From Parasitella parasitica (taxonomy: Eukaryota > Mucoromycota > Mucoromycetes > Mucorales > Mucoraceae): a DNA stretch of 55,028 nucleotides. A program made the position numbers and the translations under genes. Below are positions 10,713-21,477 of the stretch, piece after piece; the first letter of the stretch is position 1; each line of letters begins with the position of its first letter. Under the pieces are notes generated by a model. It worked only from the letters and a program-made list of their open reading frames with translations. It had not been told where the DNA came from and searched no databases. Where the stretch lies: contig MU619268.1 in NCBI GenBank assembly GCA_025201805.1, forward strand, positions 7,323-62,350, in the 5' to 3' direction.

Positions 10713-11742
10713 ATGAGAAGAAGGCCAGTAGGCGTTGCTAGTGTCACTTACAGAAAACGAACCGAGGTATGCTATTCACAGCCAAGAAATAATATGCTGC
10801 TTGACACTGTATGAAAACGTAGAGAGAGTATCAACAGATTGGCGATACGATTGCAGCAAAAGAGCTGGAGCAGGTAAACAGCAAATAATAGTTGAGCAAT
10901 GTGTCTGTGTATCTCTATAACAACATTCAAATGTAGCTACAAAGCCAAATGGAAGTATTCAAGACAAATCTTCAAGAATTTGCACAGAAACATCGCAAAG
11001 ATATACGAAAAGATCCAACTTTTCGTGCTCATTTTCAACGGATGTGCACAAACATCGGCGTCGATCCTCTTGCTTGTATAGTATAAAGCTTGAACGAGTA
11101 GATTTAGAGGCTAACCAGTAATCAGCAAACAAGGGTTTCTGGGCTGATTTGTTAGGGGTGGGTGATTTCTATTACGAATTAGGGATACAGATCATCGAGG
11201 CGTGCATTGTTAGCAGGATTAACGACGGCGGGTTGACAGACTTGAACGAGATAATGCGACGAGTTCAATTAATGAGGGGTTCTATTAGCAAGCAGCAGCA
11301 GCAGCAGCAAATATCAGAGGACGATATCGTACGAGCTATCAAGACGTTAAAGCCTCTAAGCGGTGGTTATCAGGTTATTCCGATTGGAGACAGAAAGCTA
11401 GTTCGATCGGTTCCAAAAGAGCTAAATAAGGACCAATCTGCATTACTATTGTTAGCTCAGGTAATCTATTATTACTAGAATGCGATGCATGTACTAAATA
11501 AAAACACAGAAAATTGGATTTGTTGATAATGAGATGATAAAAAACGAGTTAGGATGGAGCCCTGAAAGGATCAACACAGCCACAGTAAGTCATGTTTGTG
11601 CGGTTATAAAGTGCATAACGTATTCACCTCAAAATAGCAACATTTGCTACAAGATGGGATTGCTTGGTTAGATAAATTTGGAGAGAGAGAGTCGTTTTGG
11701 ATACCCAGTTACTTTAACACTAAGCAATCAAATAGTATATAA
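10713..11742 (+). CDS. SNF8: ESCRT-II subunit SNF8 / Vps22 (EAP30)
   Basis: Winged-helix subunit of ESCRT-II, needed for multivesicular-body sorting. Six exons, 10713-10766, 10823-10873, 10937-11075, 11126-11460, 11510-11584 and 11638-11742, give 252 residues (human SNF8 has 258). Landmarks are MRRRPVGVAS at the start, QMEVFKTNLQEFAQKHRKDI, the invariant IGVDPLAS and GFWADLLGVGDFYYELGIQ, AIKTLKPL, and the C-terminal winged helix ending DGIAWLDKFGERESFWIPSY. A short CAG run encodes six glutamines near residue 140. Convergent with the Ecm3-like transporter, 157 bp between stop codons. Confidence 0.95.
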
Positions 11743-11899
11743 ATGTAAGGGTTGTGCTAATAGGAGCATTTGAAATGCACGATATGATGGTATACTTTAT
11801 TGAATTATTGAAAAAGGCAAGGAGGAGGAGGAGGGGGGGTAACAATGTATGCAATAATTCTATGAATATGTACAAAAAAAGAGGGGGGAAGAACAGCGT

Positions 11900-13352
11900 T
11901 TAATTCATGCTGCTAACCATGTAGAGCGCCAAAAACACAACCAATGTACAAATTGGTATACATATTACACCGTAACTCCAGAACAATACATTCAGCATTT
12001 CTTCTTCAAATATACCACTGACCTGGGTGATTTGCGCCAAATTGATAGCTGTAGGAGTGCATCCTACAACAATCATGCTGACAATAAAAACGGGGTCGCT
12101 GGCTAATTCTGACCATCTTGATCCGTATGTTGCAAAGACGTACACGAGTGGAAGCAAACATAGAGGTGTCAATACCATGCGAATAAATATCGACAGTGAC
12201 ACTGGCTGGCGGTATTTGGGGGAGCTCTCGTGCTGTGTTTCCCTGATGTTTTTCAATTGAGCACCAAGACAAATCAGGACGATCGGTACTGATGCTTTTC
12301 CACAAGATTCGACGGCTTTTGTCACAGAAGCGTAAAAGAATGAATCAGGATTGTACAGGAGGTGCTTGACAGGAGGACATAACCCTACGAAAAGAGCTAA
12401 TAGAGCGGCATAAAGAGGTGGTGACATGTACTTGTCGATGGACTTGAAGATTCGCATTAATGTGGAGGAATGTTTTTCTACCAAACTAGTTGTTTCATCG
12501 GACACTACTCTGGTAACCTCCAAATCTACGTTGTGTGAATCGATCGTGGTCGATGCTGAGGACCGTCTACTAGTGTCGTTAACTGATCCGTACTTGTTAA
12601 ATCTAGTCGAATCGGTATCATTCACAATGGTGTCATCGTCTTGGTCTCTTTTCTGAAGCAGATTGTATCCATAAGACCATCTCAGTAGATTGCAGAAAAG
12701 TCCAAAAAAGAGGGTGTATGAGATTCCTCTGAAAAAAGGGGGCATGTTAAGATACATGTATTCTACAAACACATATGGAAATAATTTACCTAGCAGCCAC
12801 CGTATCCTGGTTATCGTTTGAACCCCAATACAATGTCTTACCAGCTTCCGAAACTGCCAAGCTCGATATGATTGCAACTGGCAATGAATTGGCATTACTG
12901 AACATGACACAAGCCAATATAAAGCGCTTATAGTATTTGTCTACGCCAAACATCGGGATCACTGTCTGACAGAGCATCCATGATAGCAGTATGAACAGGA
13001 AGTAGAAGAAAGGAATTGGCCAGAATGCTAGCAGTTTCTCGAATGATATGACTGATGCGATATTTGAGAAGAGCAGACAGGGTGTAAAGAAGAATAGGTT
13101 CAATTTGGAAAGCCACTATAAGTATCATTTATCAATATCTGCATGTCATAAGCCCACTATCACTCCAAAAATGTACCTTTTGCTTCTCATTGTCTATGTA
13201 GCCTTTTGAATATAGGATGGCGCCCACTAATACAATGATCATAACTTGCATGATTGCCTTTAATAGATTTTTTTTTCTCAGTATATTTGTGCGACTATAA
13301 TCAGTGGACTATATGACTTTACCTGAACGGCAGAAATAATTAAATCCAACAT
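11900..13352 (-). CDS. Auxin-efflux-carrier family membrane transporter (Ecm3/YOR092W-like)
   Basis: Predicted ten-helix membrane protein of the Mem_trans (PIN-like) family. Fungal members such as Ecm3 reside in the ER and have uncertain substrates. Exons 13352-13323, 13257-13177, 13115-12790 and 12728-11900 give 421 residues. The N-terminal five-helix bundle contains KLNLFFFTPCLLFSN and the crossover-like FSNANSLPVAII. A central hydrophilic loop (about 175-235) is Ser/Thr/Asp-rich. The C-terminal bundle contains SVPIVLICLGAQL, FIRMVLTPLCLLP and a late NLAQIT segment, all typical of the family. The first exon is only 30 nt. Substrate is not predictable. Confidence 0.82.
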
Positions 13353-14249
13353 CTTGTGATTGTGATATAATGGTGGTATTATTGGTATAAATAAATGGCT
13401 GTCGAATTCAAAAATTGAAAAGAGAAGAGAGATAGAGAAAGAAGAAGGTAGAATACTGATTCAAAAAAATAAAGGGGTCTTATAATTGACTTGTGAATAA
13501 GCCGATTGTGCTTTCTGGCATACAAATGATGCAATTGTTGTCCATTCACAGCTGATGTAGAATGTGGTGTATTATAGCGTTCTCCTACCCGACTCTCTAT
13601 ACATGAGCTGCTAATTTGCTCACATTGGGTTCAGGGCAGTCATCCTGTAGATCACCAGCACATGTATTTGATGATCTTATCTCATTTATATTATGTTATA
13701 GTATGATTTAACATACAAATAGGTAAATAAAACAATTAGTAATAACGAGGTTACACCATCAAAATCATTATGAGAAGCGTATGACTAAACCTGTTGTATA
13801 TTTCATAATCGAGCTATTTTCTACATGTATTTGTATCGTAATGATTCATGTGCCCGGGAAATTCTAGTGTTCAATGTGATATTCAAGATTCGGGTCTTGA
13901 ATAATTACAAACGCTTCTGTGCGATTATTTTAACAGTAGTTGTTAATAATGCTATACTCAGTCAATTAATGAAACAATATTTCCCCATGCAAAAATTTAA
14001 ACTATCATCTTCAAAACTAATCTATAATACTACGTATTTAAGAAGGTGTTTACAAACATATAAGCTTAGTAGTAATGGTGACTTGATCAATATCGTTTCC
14101 ACTTTATCATATTTGAATGCTTCCATTTACCTTATTTTATTCAGATCTTGACCGTATTATATCAATCGTTTAATATTCTTTAATTTAGAGAATGGTTGCT
14201 GAATAATACAGATTGAAATCTTAGTCGAGTAAAGTGGTTATTCATTATA
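13353..14249. other. AT-rich intergenic stretch
   Basis: This is the upstream flank of the Ecm3-like gene followed by AT-rich sequence. The longest open frame (13825-14151, plus) is AT-driven, has no domain signature, and I do not consider it a gene. The stretch may include further decayed parts of the COQ8-type relic that starts at about 14250, but I cannot align them. Confidence 0.5.
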
Positions 14250-14640
14250 TACTTTACCATGCAAGTACTAGTGTCACTTTGATTGTGCAAGAAAAGAAAA
14301 CAAAGATTGCTCTTTCTATTTGCTTGCGAGGTATATTACACTGTCGTAAATCCATGGTGGTATCTGCTCTAACTGAGGTGGCAGCCCTGCTTTATCAACT
14401 GCCACTTGTATGCCTTGGATACTTAAAATTTGGCCTATCTTCAATGCTGCTCCTTTCATTCGAAAATATTTATTGATGAACTGTAGTATATGTTATCTTC
14501 ATTGGGCATAACAGAGCCTATTTTTAGAATATATGCAGCACAATATCCCAAGCCTATTCACCAAAGTCATACTATAGTGTCGCATATTCCATATTTCCAA
14601 AGCTTTCCAAAGCTTTCCAAATCAAGATATAGGATTCAAT
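14250..14640 (-). pseudogene. Relic of a COQ8 / ABC1-family atypical kinase gene
   Basis: The minus strand encodes fragments of the N-terminal part of a COQ8 (ADCK3/UbiB) protein, which is needed for ubiquinone synthesis in mitochondria. The clearest is GAALKIGQILSIQ (about 14415-14453), the ABC1 KxGQ signature, preceded by FRMK where families have SRMR. LPPQLEQIPPW follows, where COQ8 has LPPxLxxIxxRV. Further upstream, FGKLWKYG (14588-14611) matches the conserved FGRLWHYG block, with TGA in place of an expected Arg codon just before it. In-frame stops, a 10-bp tandem duplication (CTTTCCAAAG, 14602-14620) and loss of everything past the KxGQ region show decay. Only about a third of the gene is recognisable. 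Confidence 0.62.
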
Positions 14641-15684
14641 TCTTTTCACTTTGTCTCCTAGATAATTTGATTATCTTTTTAATTAACTGGAGTTGACAAT
14701 GATACTGATTCATCCTTGAGCACGGCAGGCTCAGATGCATCTATAGAAACGCATTCAGCATGAGGTAAAGTAGAAGTTGTAGTATTTATCCATGCACCAT
14801 CCTTGGAACTTCAGTTGCAGTATTCTGCCAAAGGTTATAAGATGTTAGATGCCTTGATACAAAGATATGATACAATTGTTTTGAGTGGCAACAACGTAAT
14901 GATACCAGCACTAGTGCATACATTAAAATCGACAAGATTACGTGAAAGTGACATGTCAAATTGCGTTATAATCTTAATTGTCAAGCATGATTTAATTTGT
15001 ATTCATGTAGTTTTATTCTAATATAGATAAGCTGCTTCTTATCAATTGATAAATCAGTAGTTTCGTATTTGGTAAAGCTAGTTTTTAATATTTTCCATTT
15101 CTTTAATCATGTACAATTACCTGCTCATTTTCAAGATCTGGCACAACAGTAATACTGATTTTTATAGCTAATTTGTTACATTCTTACACGTGAACTAACT
15201 ATAAATCCCTGGTTTTTCAAATTTTACCTTCTTTGTTCAAGCTCCTTTTTTGAATATACCTAGAAGTGTTTAATAGGGCTGAAATCTGGACTCTGAACGG
15301 TTTAAAATTCAAAGGAGTGGACATCTGGCAGCTTTTTATATAGCAATATATGTATTTTTGTTTTCTAATAAAATTTGGACATTTTATTGGTTGGTAAGTG
15401 TCGTAAGCATATTTCCCCCCTCCCAACAACAAAGCAGCACTTCCATTATTATAATAGCTGGTCATAAACTCTCATACATAAACGTGTTTTTAACCTTTTT
15501 TATATCAACAAATAGACTAAAAAAAAAAAAAAACTGTTGAAGGTACTGAAAATTTAAAATTAAAGTATACTATATCAAATATAAATATTATATAGTGTGT
15601 TCTGTTGGTCAATTCCACACGTAACTGTAGGGAATAGCAGAGATGATATGTGCCTTGGGCACATAAAGATCGTTGAGTTTGTTT
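14641..15684. other. Gene-poor stretch holding repeat A copy 2
   Basis: The plus-strand open frame at 14803-15021 has no recognisable domain; its region may be the antisense of the N-terminal part of the COQ8-type relic. Repeat A copy 2 lies at 15011-15149. A 14-nt A-run occurs near 15520. The rest is the 3' flank of the G-alpha gene. Confidence 0.45.
15011..15149 (+). repeat. Dispersed degenerate repeat A, copy 2
   Basis: Aligns with 1151-1298 in the same orientation, about 13.9 kb away. Shared blocks include TTATTCTAATATA, GCTTCTTATCAAT, TAAATCA, and the right end CTGCTCATTTTCAA followed by CTGGCRCAACA. Copy 2 lacks a few bases of copy 1. No coding capacity. Confidence 0.6.
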
Positions 15685-16934
15685 TTACATCATGAGACTA
15701 TTCAAATTTTCATTTAATATGATATCCGACACAGCCATCATAACATTCTGTAAAAGAGTTGTGTCTGTTGCATCTGTGAAATGCACATAGACTTGCTTGT
15801 CTGGCTGTCTGTTCAATCTTCGAAACTTTGATTCAAAATAGTTTATAGCCGTATCGTAGTTTTCGACTTGGCTGCTGTAATCAGGGAAAAAGTTTGCTAT
15901 AGGCGAATATGTTATTTTCTTTTTGAATATATCAATCTTGTTCAACAGTAGAATTATTGAAGTCTGTACAAACCAATGTGAGTTACATGTGGTGTCAAAC
16001 AGCATGAGCGCCTCGTGCATCTGTAAGTATAGATTATTAGTATGGATGTCTTGTACTTGGATGATATACAAACCTGATTTGAATTTCTATCTTCAGCCAA
16101 ACATTGATCATAGCCACTGATGGCAACAACAAACAGAATAGCAGTTACATTTTCAAAGCAGTGAATCCATTTTTTTCGCTCACTTCGCTGACCGCCCACA
16201 TCAAACATGCGATATATAAGCGGACCGAGATGAAATGTAGTTTCAACAATGCCAGTTGTCTTTGCTCTGCAGCGAATGATATCTTGATCGCTTGGGATAT
16301 AGTTAGGGTCCCATAATTTATCGATCTTCTCAAAGAAGCTAGTATACAAGTAGAAAACAAATTAGATGCTGTAGCTTGTATGATTTAAATGCTTACTAGG
16401 ATATGTTGTCGTGTAACGCAAACATGTTGCCCTTCTTAAACGCAGCTTGGATGGTTTCGTTGTTCCATAAATTTTTCAGCGGCTCAAGGTAGATTTGAGG
16501 AAATGGTTGGTTTTCTTCTAACATGAGAGTTTCGATGAAAAGGTCAGCGTAATCCTGTTGATAAATTAGTTTGTGCTTTTAGTAATGTTGATACATTTAT
16601 CGATATGTACCTTGGAAATTGGATCAGTTAATTCCAAGCCTAGTATTTGTAGTGCGTCCAACAATGTTTGAATCGTCGAAAATATATTGGAAAACACAAC
16701 TATGCGAAATCCTTCTCGCTCACTCGCTTGAAATCCAGAAGCGTGTATTAACCTCATTTGCTTCAGCACTGTTGATTTTCCAGACTCTCCCGCGCCCAGC
16801 AACAGTAATTTCACCTCCCTTTTCATACGTTTCTGGTCTGCTTTTATTTGCTTATCAATTGCTCGACTTTTCATTGCTAGAGTATTCGATGAGCCGTCTG
16901 CGTTGGGTGTCGGCTTGCTTTTAGTATTTCCCAT
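15685..16934 (-). CDS. Heterotrimeric G-protein alpha subunit
   Basis: GTP-binding alpha subunit coupling receptors to cAMP or MAPK signalling at the plasma membrane. Exons 16934-16611, 16554-16397, 16338-16074 and 16020-15685 give 360 residues. MGNTKS is an N-myristoylation motif (Gly2, Ser6), but Cys3, the usual palmitoylation site of Gi-type subunits, is Asn. The P-loop is GAGESGKST (47-55). Switch I has RAKTTGI with the catalytic Arg at about 185, and switch II is [12 protein letters not shown]. The guanine-specificity motif is LLNKID. The last guanine contact reads TDAT instead of the usual TCAT. The tail ends NLNSLMM. The upstream leader has a long pyrimidine tract. Group assignment among fungal G-alphas is not attempted. 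Confidence 0.95.
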
Positions 16935-17579
16935 CTTGCTCACTTTTTTTTTAACAGATGTATAAACCTGGGAGGGGGGGGGGGAGGGATGAAAGAAAGA
17001 AAGAGAAAAAGACTCCTTGTATCCTTTTTGTTCTTCAAGTATCAGGGTTGTATGACAAGATTTCATGGCACATACAAAAAGTATGTGGAAACCTATAAAT
17101 AGAGTGACGGTTGCCCTTCAGTACGCTCAAAAACAAGTGGATTTTCATGAATTGTGGGGTAACTAACATTGTATTCAAAGGAAATGCAGCCGTTGGTTTT
17201 CTGGTGCGTGTATTTCTTGGCTTGAAATAGAAAGAAATGTCATTGAGCTTGTTTTTGTATTGGTTAATATGAAAATTGGATTTCACATCATCGATTACTG
17301 CTGAATGCCCGGTTAAAGCATAAAATACGTCAAACTCTCCTTTGGCTCATGGCCAATTTGAAGTTTCTGTAATACGAAAAAAAACCTTAAATTAGTCAGT
17401 GTACCTAAACTTGAATCAGCGAGGCAAGCTATATATGATTACATGGAATTGTTATATTAATTCAGTTCAACATTGGCTGTATAATCGAGCAATAGAATGT
17501 GCAAAATACGAATGACTTTTTATTTCTTTTTTTCTTTTAATGTATGTAGCTATAAAAGTGGGATGCAAATGTTAAATTT
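16935..17579. other. Upstream flank of G-alpha gene
   Basis: Contains the 5' leader and promoter of the minus-strand G-alpha gene and the 3' flank of the mannosyltransferase. A purine run rich in G (about 16971-16990, so C/T-rich on the G-alpha strand) sits 37-56 nt before the start codon and probably marks the transcription start region. An open frame at 17035-17286 (minus) has no recognisable features. Confidence 0.5.
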
Positions 17580-20317
17580 TTAGTTTCTCTTTTCCTCAAT
17601 AAGGTTCCAGGTATCTCTCCAGACAAGATGACTGTAGTCCTTGATGGGGCCAATCAGACCAAAGGAAACAGGTGCAAAATGAATAAAGATCCCAATGACT
17701 ACGGCGTAGACAGGGATAAAGACCATCCATTGTACAGTTTTTGAGCAGTTGCGAGTGTAGTGATCCATCAAGAAGGGAACCATGAGGATACTAAAATAAA
17801 GGGCCGGGAAATAATGGTGCAAATACGTGACACGGCCCATAATAAAAAAGGGGATATAATGGAAGAACCAACCAAGGAAGAGTGTCTTACCAGCATAAAA
17901 GTAGTGATCCCATTGAGCTATAGGAAGCCGTGGTTAGTATGTTATGCATGTATTGCAGTGTTTGTTCCTGCTTACCAAGAGTCAAATCATTGATCTTTCG
18001 TTGCATGCGAATCATGTAGTAGGCAGTAGTAAGACAGAACGCAAAAATTGAAGCAATAGACAACCACCAAACAGCGGGATTACCCAAAAGATAATATTTG
18101 ACATCGTTATCGCCCCAACCACACATACGAAGTCCTACCGTGACAAAGGGCCACTCTGTAGGAGTTGATGAGAGGATATCGTACTTGTCAGGGTCAGGAG
18201 TCAAAGCGTTGTTGGATGTCCACATGGCAATATTCAAAGTGATGAAATCGCGAAGGAAATGCTTCTTATAAGCATTTGGTGGGGCAGGAGGCAATTTCTC
18301 GTTCCAATGCTGCTCGACATTCCACATGGAGTAAGGATCGTTGGTGTTGTTTCTCTTGTCACAGAACACTTCGGATTGCTTGAAGCCCCATTGAGGCAAA
18401 CTAGTGCCATCAGCAGTTAAAAGACATCCCTGCCTGATATGGCGAAGACGGAACCGAGTGGTTAGAGAACGAATGCGTTGCTTGTCATGGTAAATAAAGT
18501 CATCGACAATTTCGACTTTCCAATTATCTTGAACATCGCCAATGGTTTCATTACCATAACAACTGACTTCCCACTGAGCTGCAGTGACGGGAGCATTGAC
18601 AGGATGGCTGTGCAAGTTGCGGCCAGTAGACGAGTGTTGGAGACGAACGATATCACCATCTTTAACAAAACGAATAAACTCCTTGTTTGCTGGTTGCTCA
18701 TAGTCGTGTGCATTCAAATTTCTAGGCGGGCGGATGTCCCAATGATTATTGTCATCCTTGTGGTGATAGCAAGTTACTTGCTGTTGCTTGGATCCTTCAG
18801 GGTAAGTTTGAACATGTGAATGAAGTAGTCCGCCGCCGTAGCCAGTGTTCTTGAGCGTCAACTTTGATCCATAGGCAATTTCTGTGCAGCAGTTAGCATC
18901 AAGTCATTATCATTTCTTGTTTGATCTCTTACCGAGAGGATTGTCAACCATCGAATTTCCTTGCAAGTTGGCTTGGAAAAGAGAGCTCATTTGAGCATCG
19001 CCAGGACCACTCTTGTACAAAAGGGCAAAGTGCAAACCAAAGCTAGACACATAGATGATTGCAGGAATGATAATGAGACTGATAATACGAGCAATCCAGT
19101 GACCCATATATGTCTTTTTGGGCATTTGTAGATCACCCCACATGTTCCAAAGATCTTCGACTGTATAACATCCGACAACAGCCACAGCAAAGAGACCAAC
19201 CCACTTGACACTGAGTACACAGCCTAACGAAGCACCGCTTAAGCAAAGCCAGGTCCACCATTTGAATGTAAAAGGACTTTTTTTTTTNNNNNNNNNNNNN
19301 NNNNNNNNNNNNNNNNNNNNNNNNNNNNNNNNNNNNNNNNNNNNNNNNNNNNNNNNNNNNNNNNNNNNNNNNNNNNNNNNNNNNNNNNNNNNNNNNNNNN
19401 NNNNNNNNNNNNNNNNNNNNNNNNNNNNNNNNNNNNNNNNNNNNNNNNNNNNNNNNNNNNNNNNNNNAAAAAAAAAAAAAAAAAAAGGTTAATTGAATGT
19501 ACATATTCCCCGCCTTTCTCTCTCGCTCTCTCGCTCTCTCGCTCTCTCTCTCTCGCTCTCTCGCTCTCTCTCTCTCTATTTACCGAGTAACACCATAGTA
19601 GCTGCCAAGAGTGATGCCTTGGTAGTCATCTTTAATTGGACAGCGGTAAGATACGCAATGGGAACCATCATGGCACCGAAAAACGCGTTAAAGATACGCA
19701 TGACAGCAAAGTTGACATTGTCAGGATAGGCAGCGCCAGATTCAAATCCAAATGAACCATTATAGCCGCCCAACCAGCCTGATAACCCAACCAAGATCTT
19801 TCCAAGTGGCGGATGCACATCGAAATAGAAATCATGGTTCAAATAATGCGATCCAAACTGATATCATTACATAATAAATATACTTTTCCTCTCTCAGCAT
19901 TTGCCAAAGCTTACCTTGCCAAAATGTGCCTATATCGCAGATGAGTTATTTCATTTGGTTTGCTGACCACACAAAAAATCACATACCTCATCCCAAACAA
20001 CATGATTGCTAAGTGTAATCTTTCTGAATCTGGTCCAAAAAGACAGCAGTGTCAGCATAATTGTAGTGATCGTGTGTTGATTTTTTTGCAAGAAGGCGAT
20101 ATTCTAGGGCTCATCCAATTAGCAAGCTGTCCTACGTAGCAATGTAAATACTTACTTTGTTTGAGGAATAAGCCATTGGCGCTTGAGGTTGCGGGCGGTA
20201 CCGGCTGTATGCCTTTTCCTTGGTGCCAATGTAGTCATCGCCAGCTACGGCAGAATACTGTTGCTGGTGCTTTTCAGACACATTGGGAGCGTGTCTTCTT
20301 TTCACTGTTGTCTCCAT
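17580..20317 (-). CDS. Dolichyl-phosphate-mannose-protein O-mannosyltransferase, PMT2 type (interrupted by assembly gap)
   Basis: Multi-span ER enzyme that starts O-mannosylation of Ser/Thr using Dol-P-Man. Exons are 20317-20156, 20103-19987, 19929-19915 (15 nt), 19857-19584, then one exon whose start is lost in the N-gap and which ends at 18933, followed by 18881-17976 and 17917-17580. The catalytic first luminal loop reads WDEAHFGKFGSHYL, then [16 protein letters not shown], which fits PMT2 better than PMT1 or PMT4. The central luminal MIR region ([13 protein letters not shown]-like rep. [27 protein letters not shown]) follows, then C-terminal membrane spans. The missing part should hold the conserved NALV..RFILLDS-like segment. 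Other exons are intact, so I regard the gene as functional with a sequence gap. Confidence 0.9.
19288..19467. other. Assembly gap of 180 N inside the PMT gene
   Basis: The gap has poly-T (9 nt) on its left edge and poly-A (20 nt) on its right edge and falls between an exon ending in VLLG and one resuming at PFTFKWW. The left homopolymer sits inside coding sequence, where the family has no polylysine, so the homopolymers look like assembly artefacts rather than biology. Confidence 0.9.
19516..19578. repeat. (CT)n-rich simple repeat in PMT intron
   Basis: A run of CT dinucleotides with periodic CG interruptions (TCTCGCTC units) lies directly beside the donor site of the intron that leads into the N-gap. 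On the gene strand it is a GA-rich tract starting about 6 nt into the intron. Such repeats commonly break short-read assemblies, which explains the neighbouring gap. Confidence 0.85.
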
Positions 20318-21477
20318 TTCTGGAAGTGTGTCTAAAGAAAGAGAAAAAGAAGAAGGAAGAGAAGTTGATGAAATGTGGATTAAGAAAAAGACGCACGTTT
20401 TTATAGGTAACATCAGTTTTTCTGTACTGGCCTTTGAAAGCCCGTTCAACAGCTTTTGAAGGTTGTACTTGAATGGGATGCCACTACTTCTTTATTTCTG
20501 TATTTCATTTGATTTGGTTGGGCACGGCAGACTTGAGTATGTGTCTATCTTTCTTTCTTTTTTGTTCGCTTTTGGTTTTTTGAATACTGCACAGATGCTT
20601 TGAACGAGAATGTCAACTTCATTGATTTTTGCCACATCAGCGACACTGATTGGCGTGTCAAAAGGTTTCAAGCAGCCAACAACAGACTTTAAAATAAACA
20701 TGGAACTTGATTGAATTAGAGGCTTTTTATTACACTCGTCTATTTTGTAGTGACATTTAACAAGTAATACATAACATTTGAGTAATATACAAGCGAATAC
20801 AACACCACACGGTTCTATTGCGACAATCGTTACACACATTTAATATCATAAATCATAATTAGCGATTCTTACTCCCTTCCAAACATCATGGCAGCTACAA
20901 TAGTAATCAAATAATGCCGTATTGCTATAAGGCACTTATCAGGTACATTCTATCCATTCAAAAATGCTTTGGTACTGCCATCTACTATAAAAACATAGCT
21001 GAAAGGCATTCATATGTACTTGGAATACGTTTGCGCTTCAAGTGATTGTGTTTTCAGCTAAACCATGTACCTGAAAACTCTTGGTGCACTATCTAATGTG
21101 ATGATATATATTATATACAGTAGAAAAAAAGGGATAGATTTGCACAGTCTTTATTTTGAGCAGCCTGTATCATTGCACATTTAAATAGATACAAACGTCG
21201 AGTGCATTTGTACAACAGCTCCAGCTTGCAAACATCTGGAAATATGACAAAACTCCGACCCACATGGCGACAACAACATCAATCAGGCACAAAAAGGCTT
21301 GCTTTTTCTTCTGATTTTCATTCATCTTGATCAATACAACTATATACAGAATGATTTACAATGGAGGAGGTTGTGAGCTTGCAAATGAGCCACCTTGTTT
21401 AATACGGACAAACCAGCGAAATCATACATTGAAAAGTACCATATCTTCTTGCACAAACTTGGCATCCAAGGCAGACG
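20318..21477. other. Intergenic region upstream of PMT gene
   Basis: Contains the PMT promoter (minus strand). A 115-codon minus-strand open frame (20839-20492) has a hydrophobic start and a Lys-rich end; it resembles no family I know and could be leader or chance sequence. Nothing else is recognised before the CDF relic. Confidence 0.45.

Noticed and set aside
11310..11328. CAG repeat in SNF8 as a microsatellite of interest
   Set aside because: Only a short run encoding six Gln in a variable loop; unremarkable.
12006..12305. Overlapping ORFs opposite or frame-shifted to the Ecm3-like transporter
   Set aside because: Shadows of the real coding frame; no motifs of their own.
13825..14151. 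108-codon plus-strand ORF
   Set aside because: AT-driven composition, no homology signal, lies next to relic DNA; treated as chance.
20492..20839. 115-codon minus-strand ORF upstream of the PMT gene
   Set aside because: Overlaps the likely PMT promoter, has no recognised domain and no splice context. Not excluded, but not supported.
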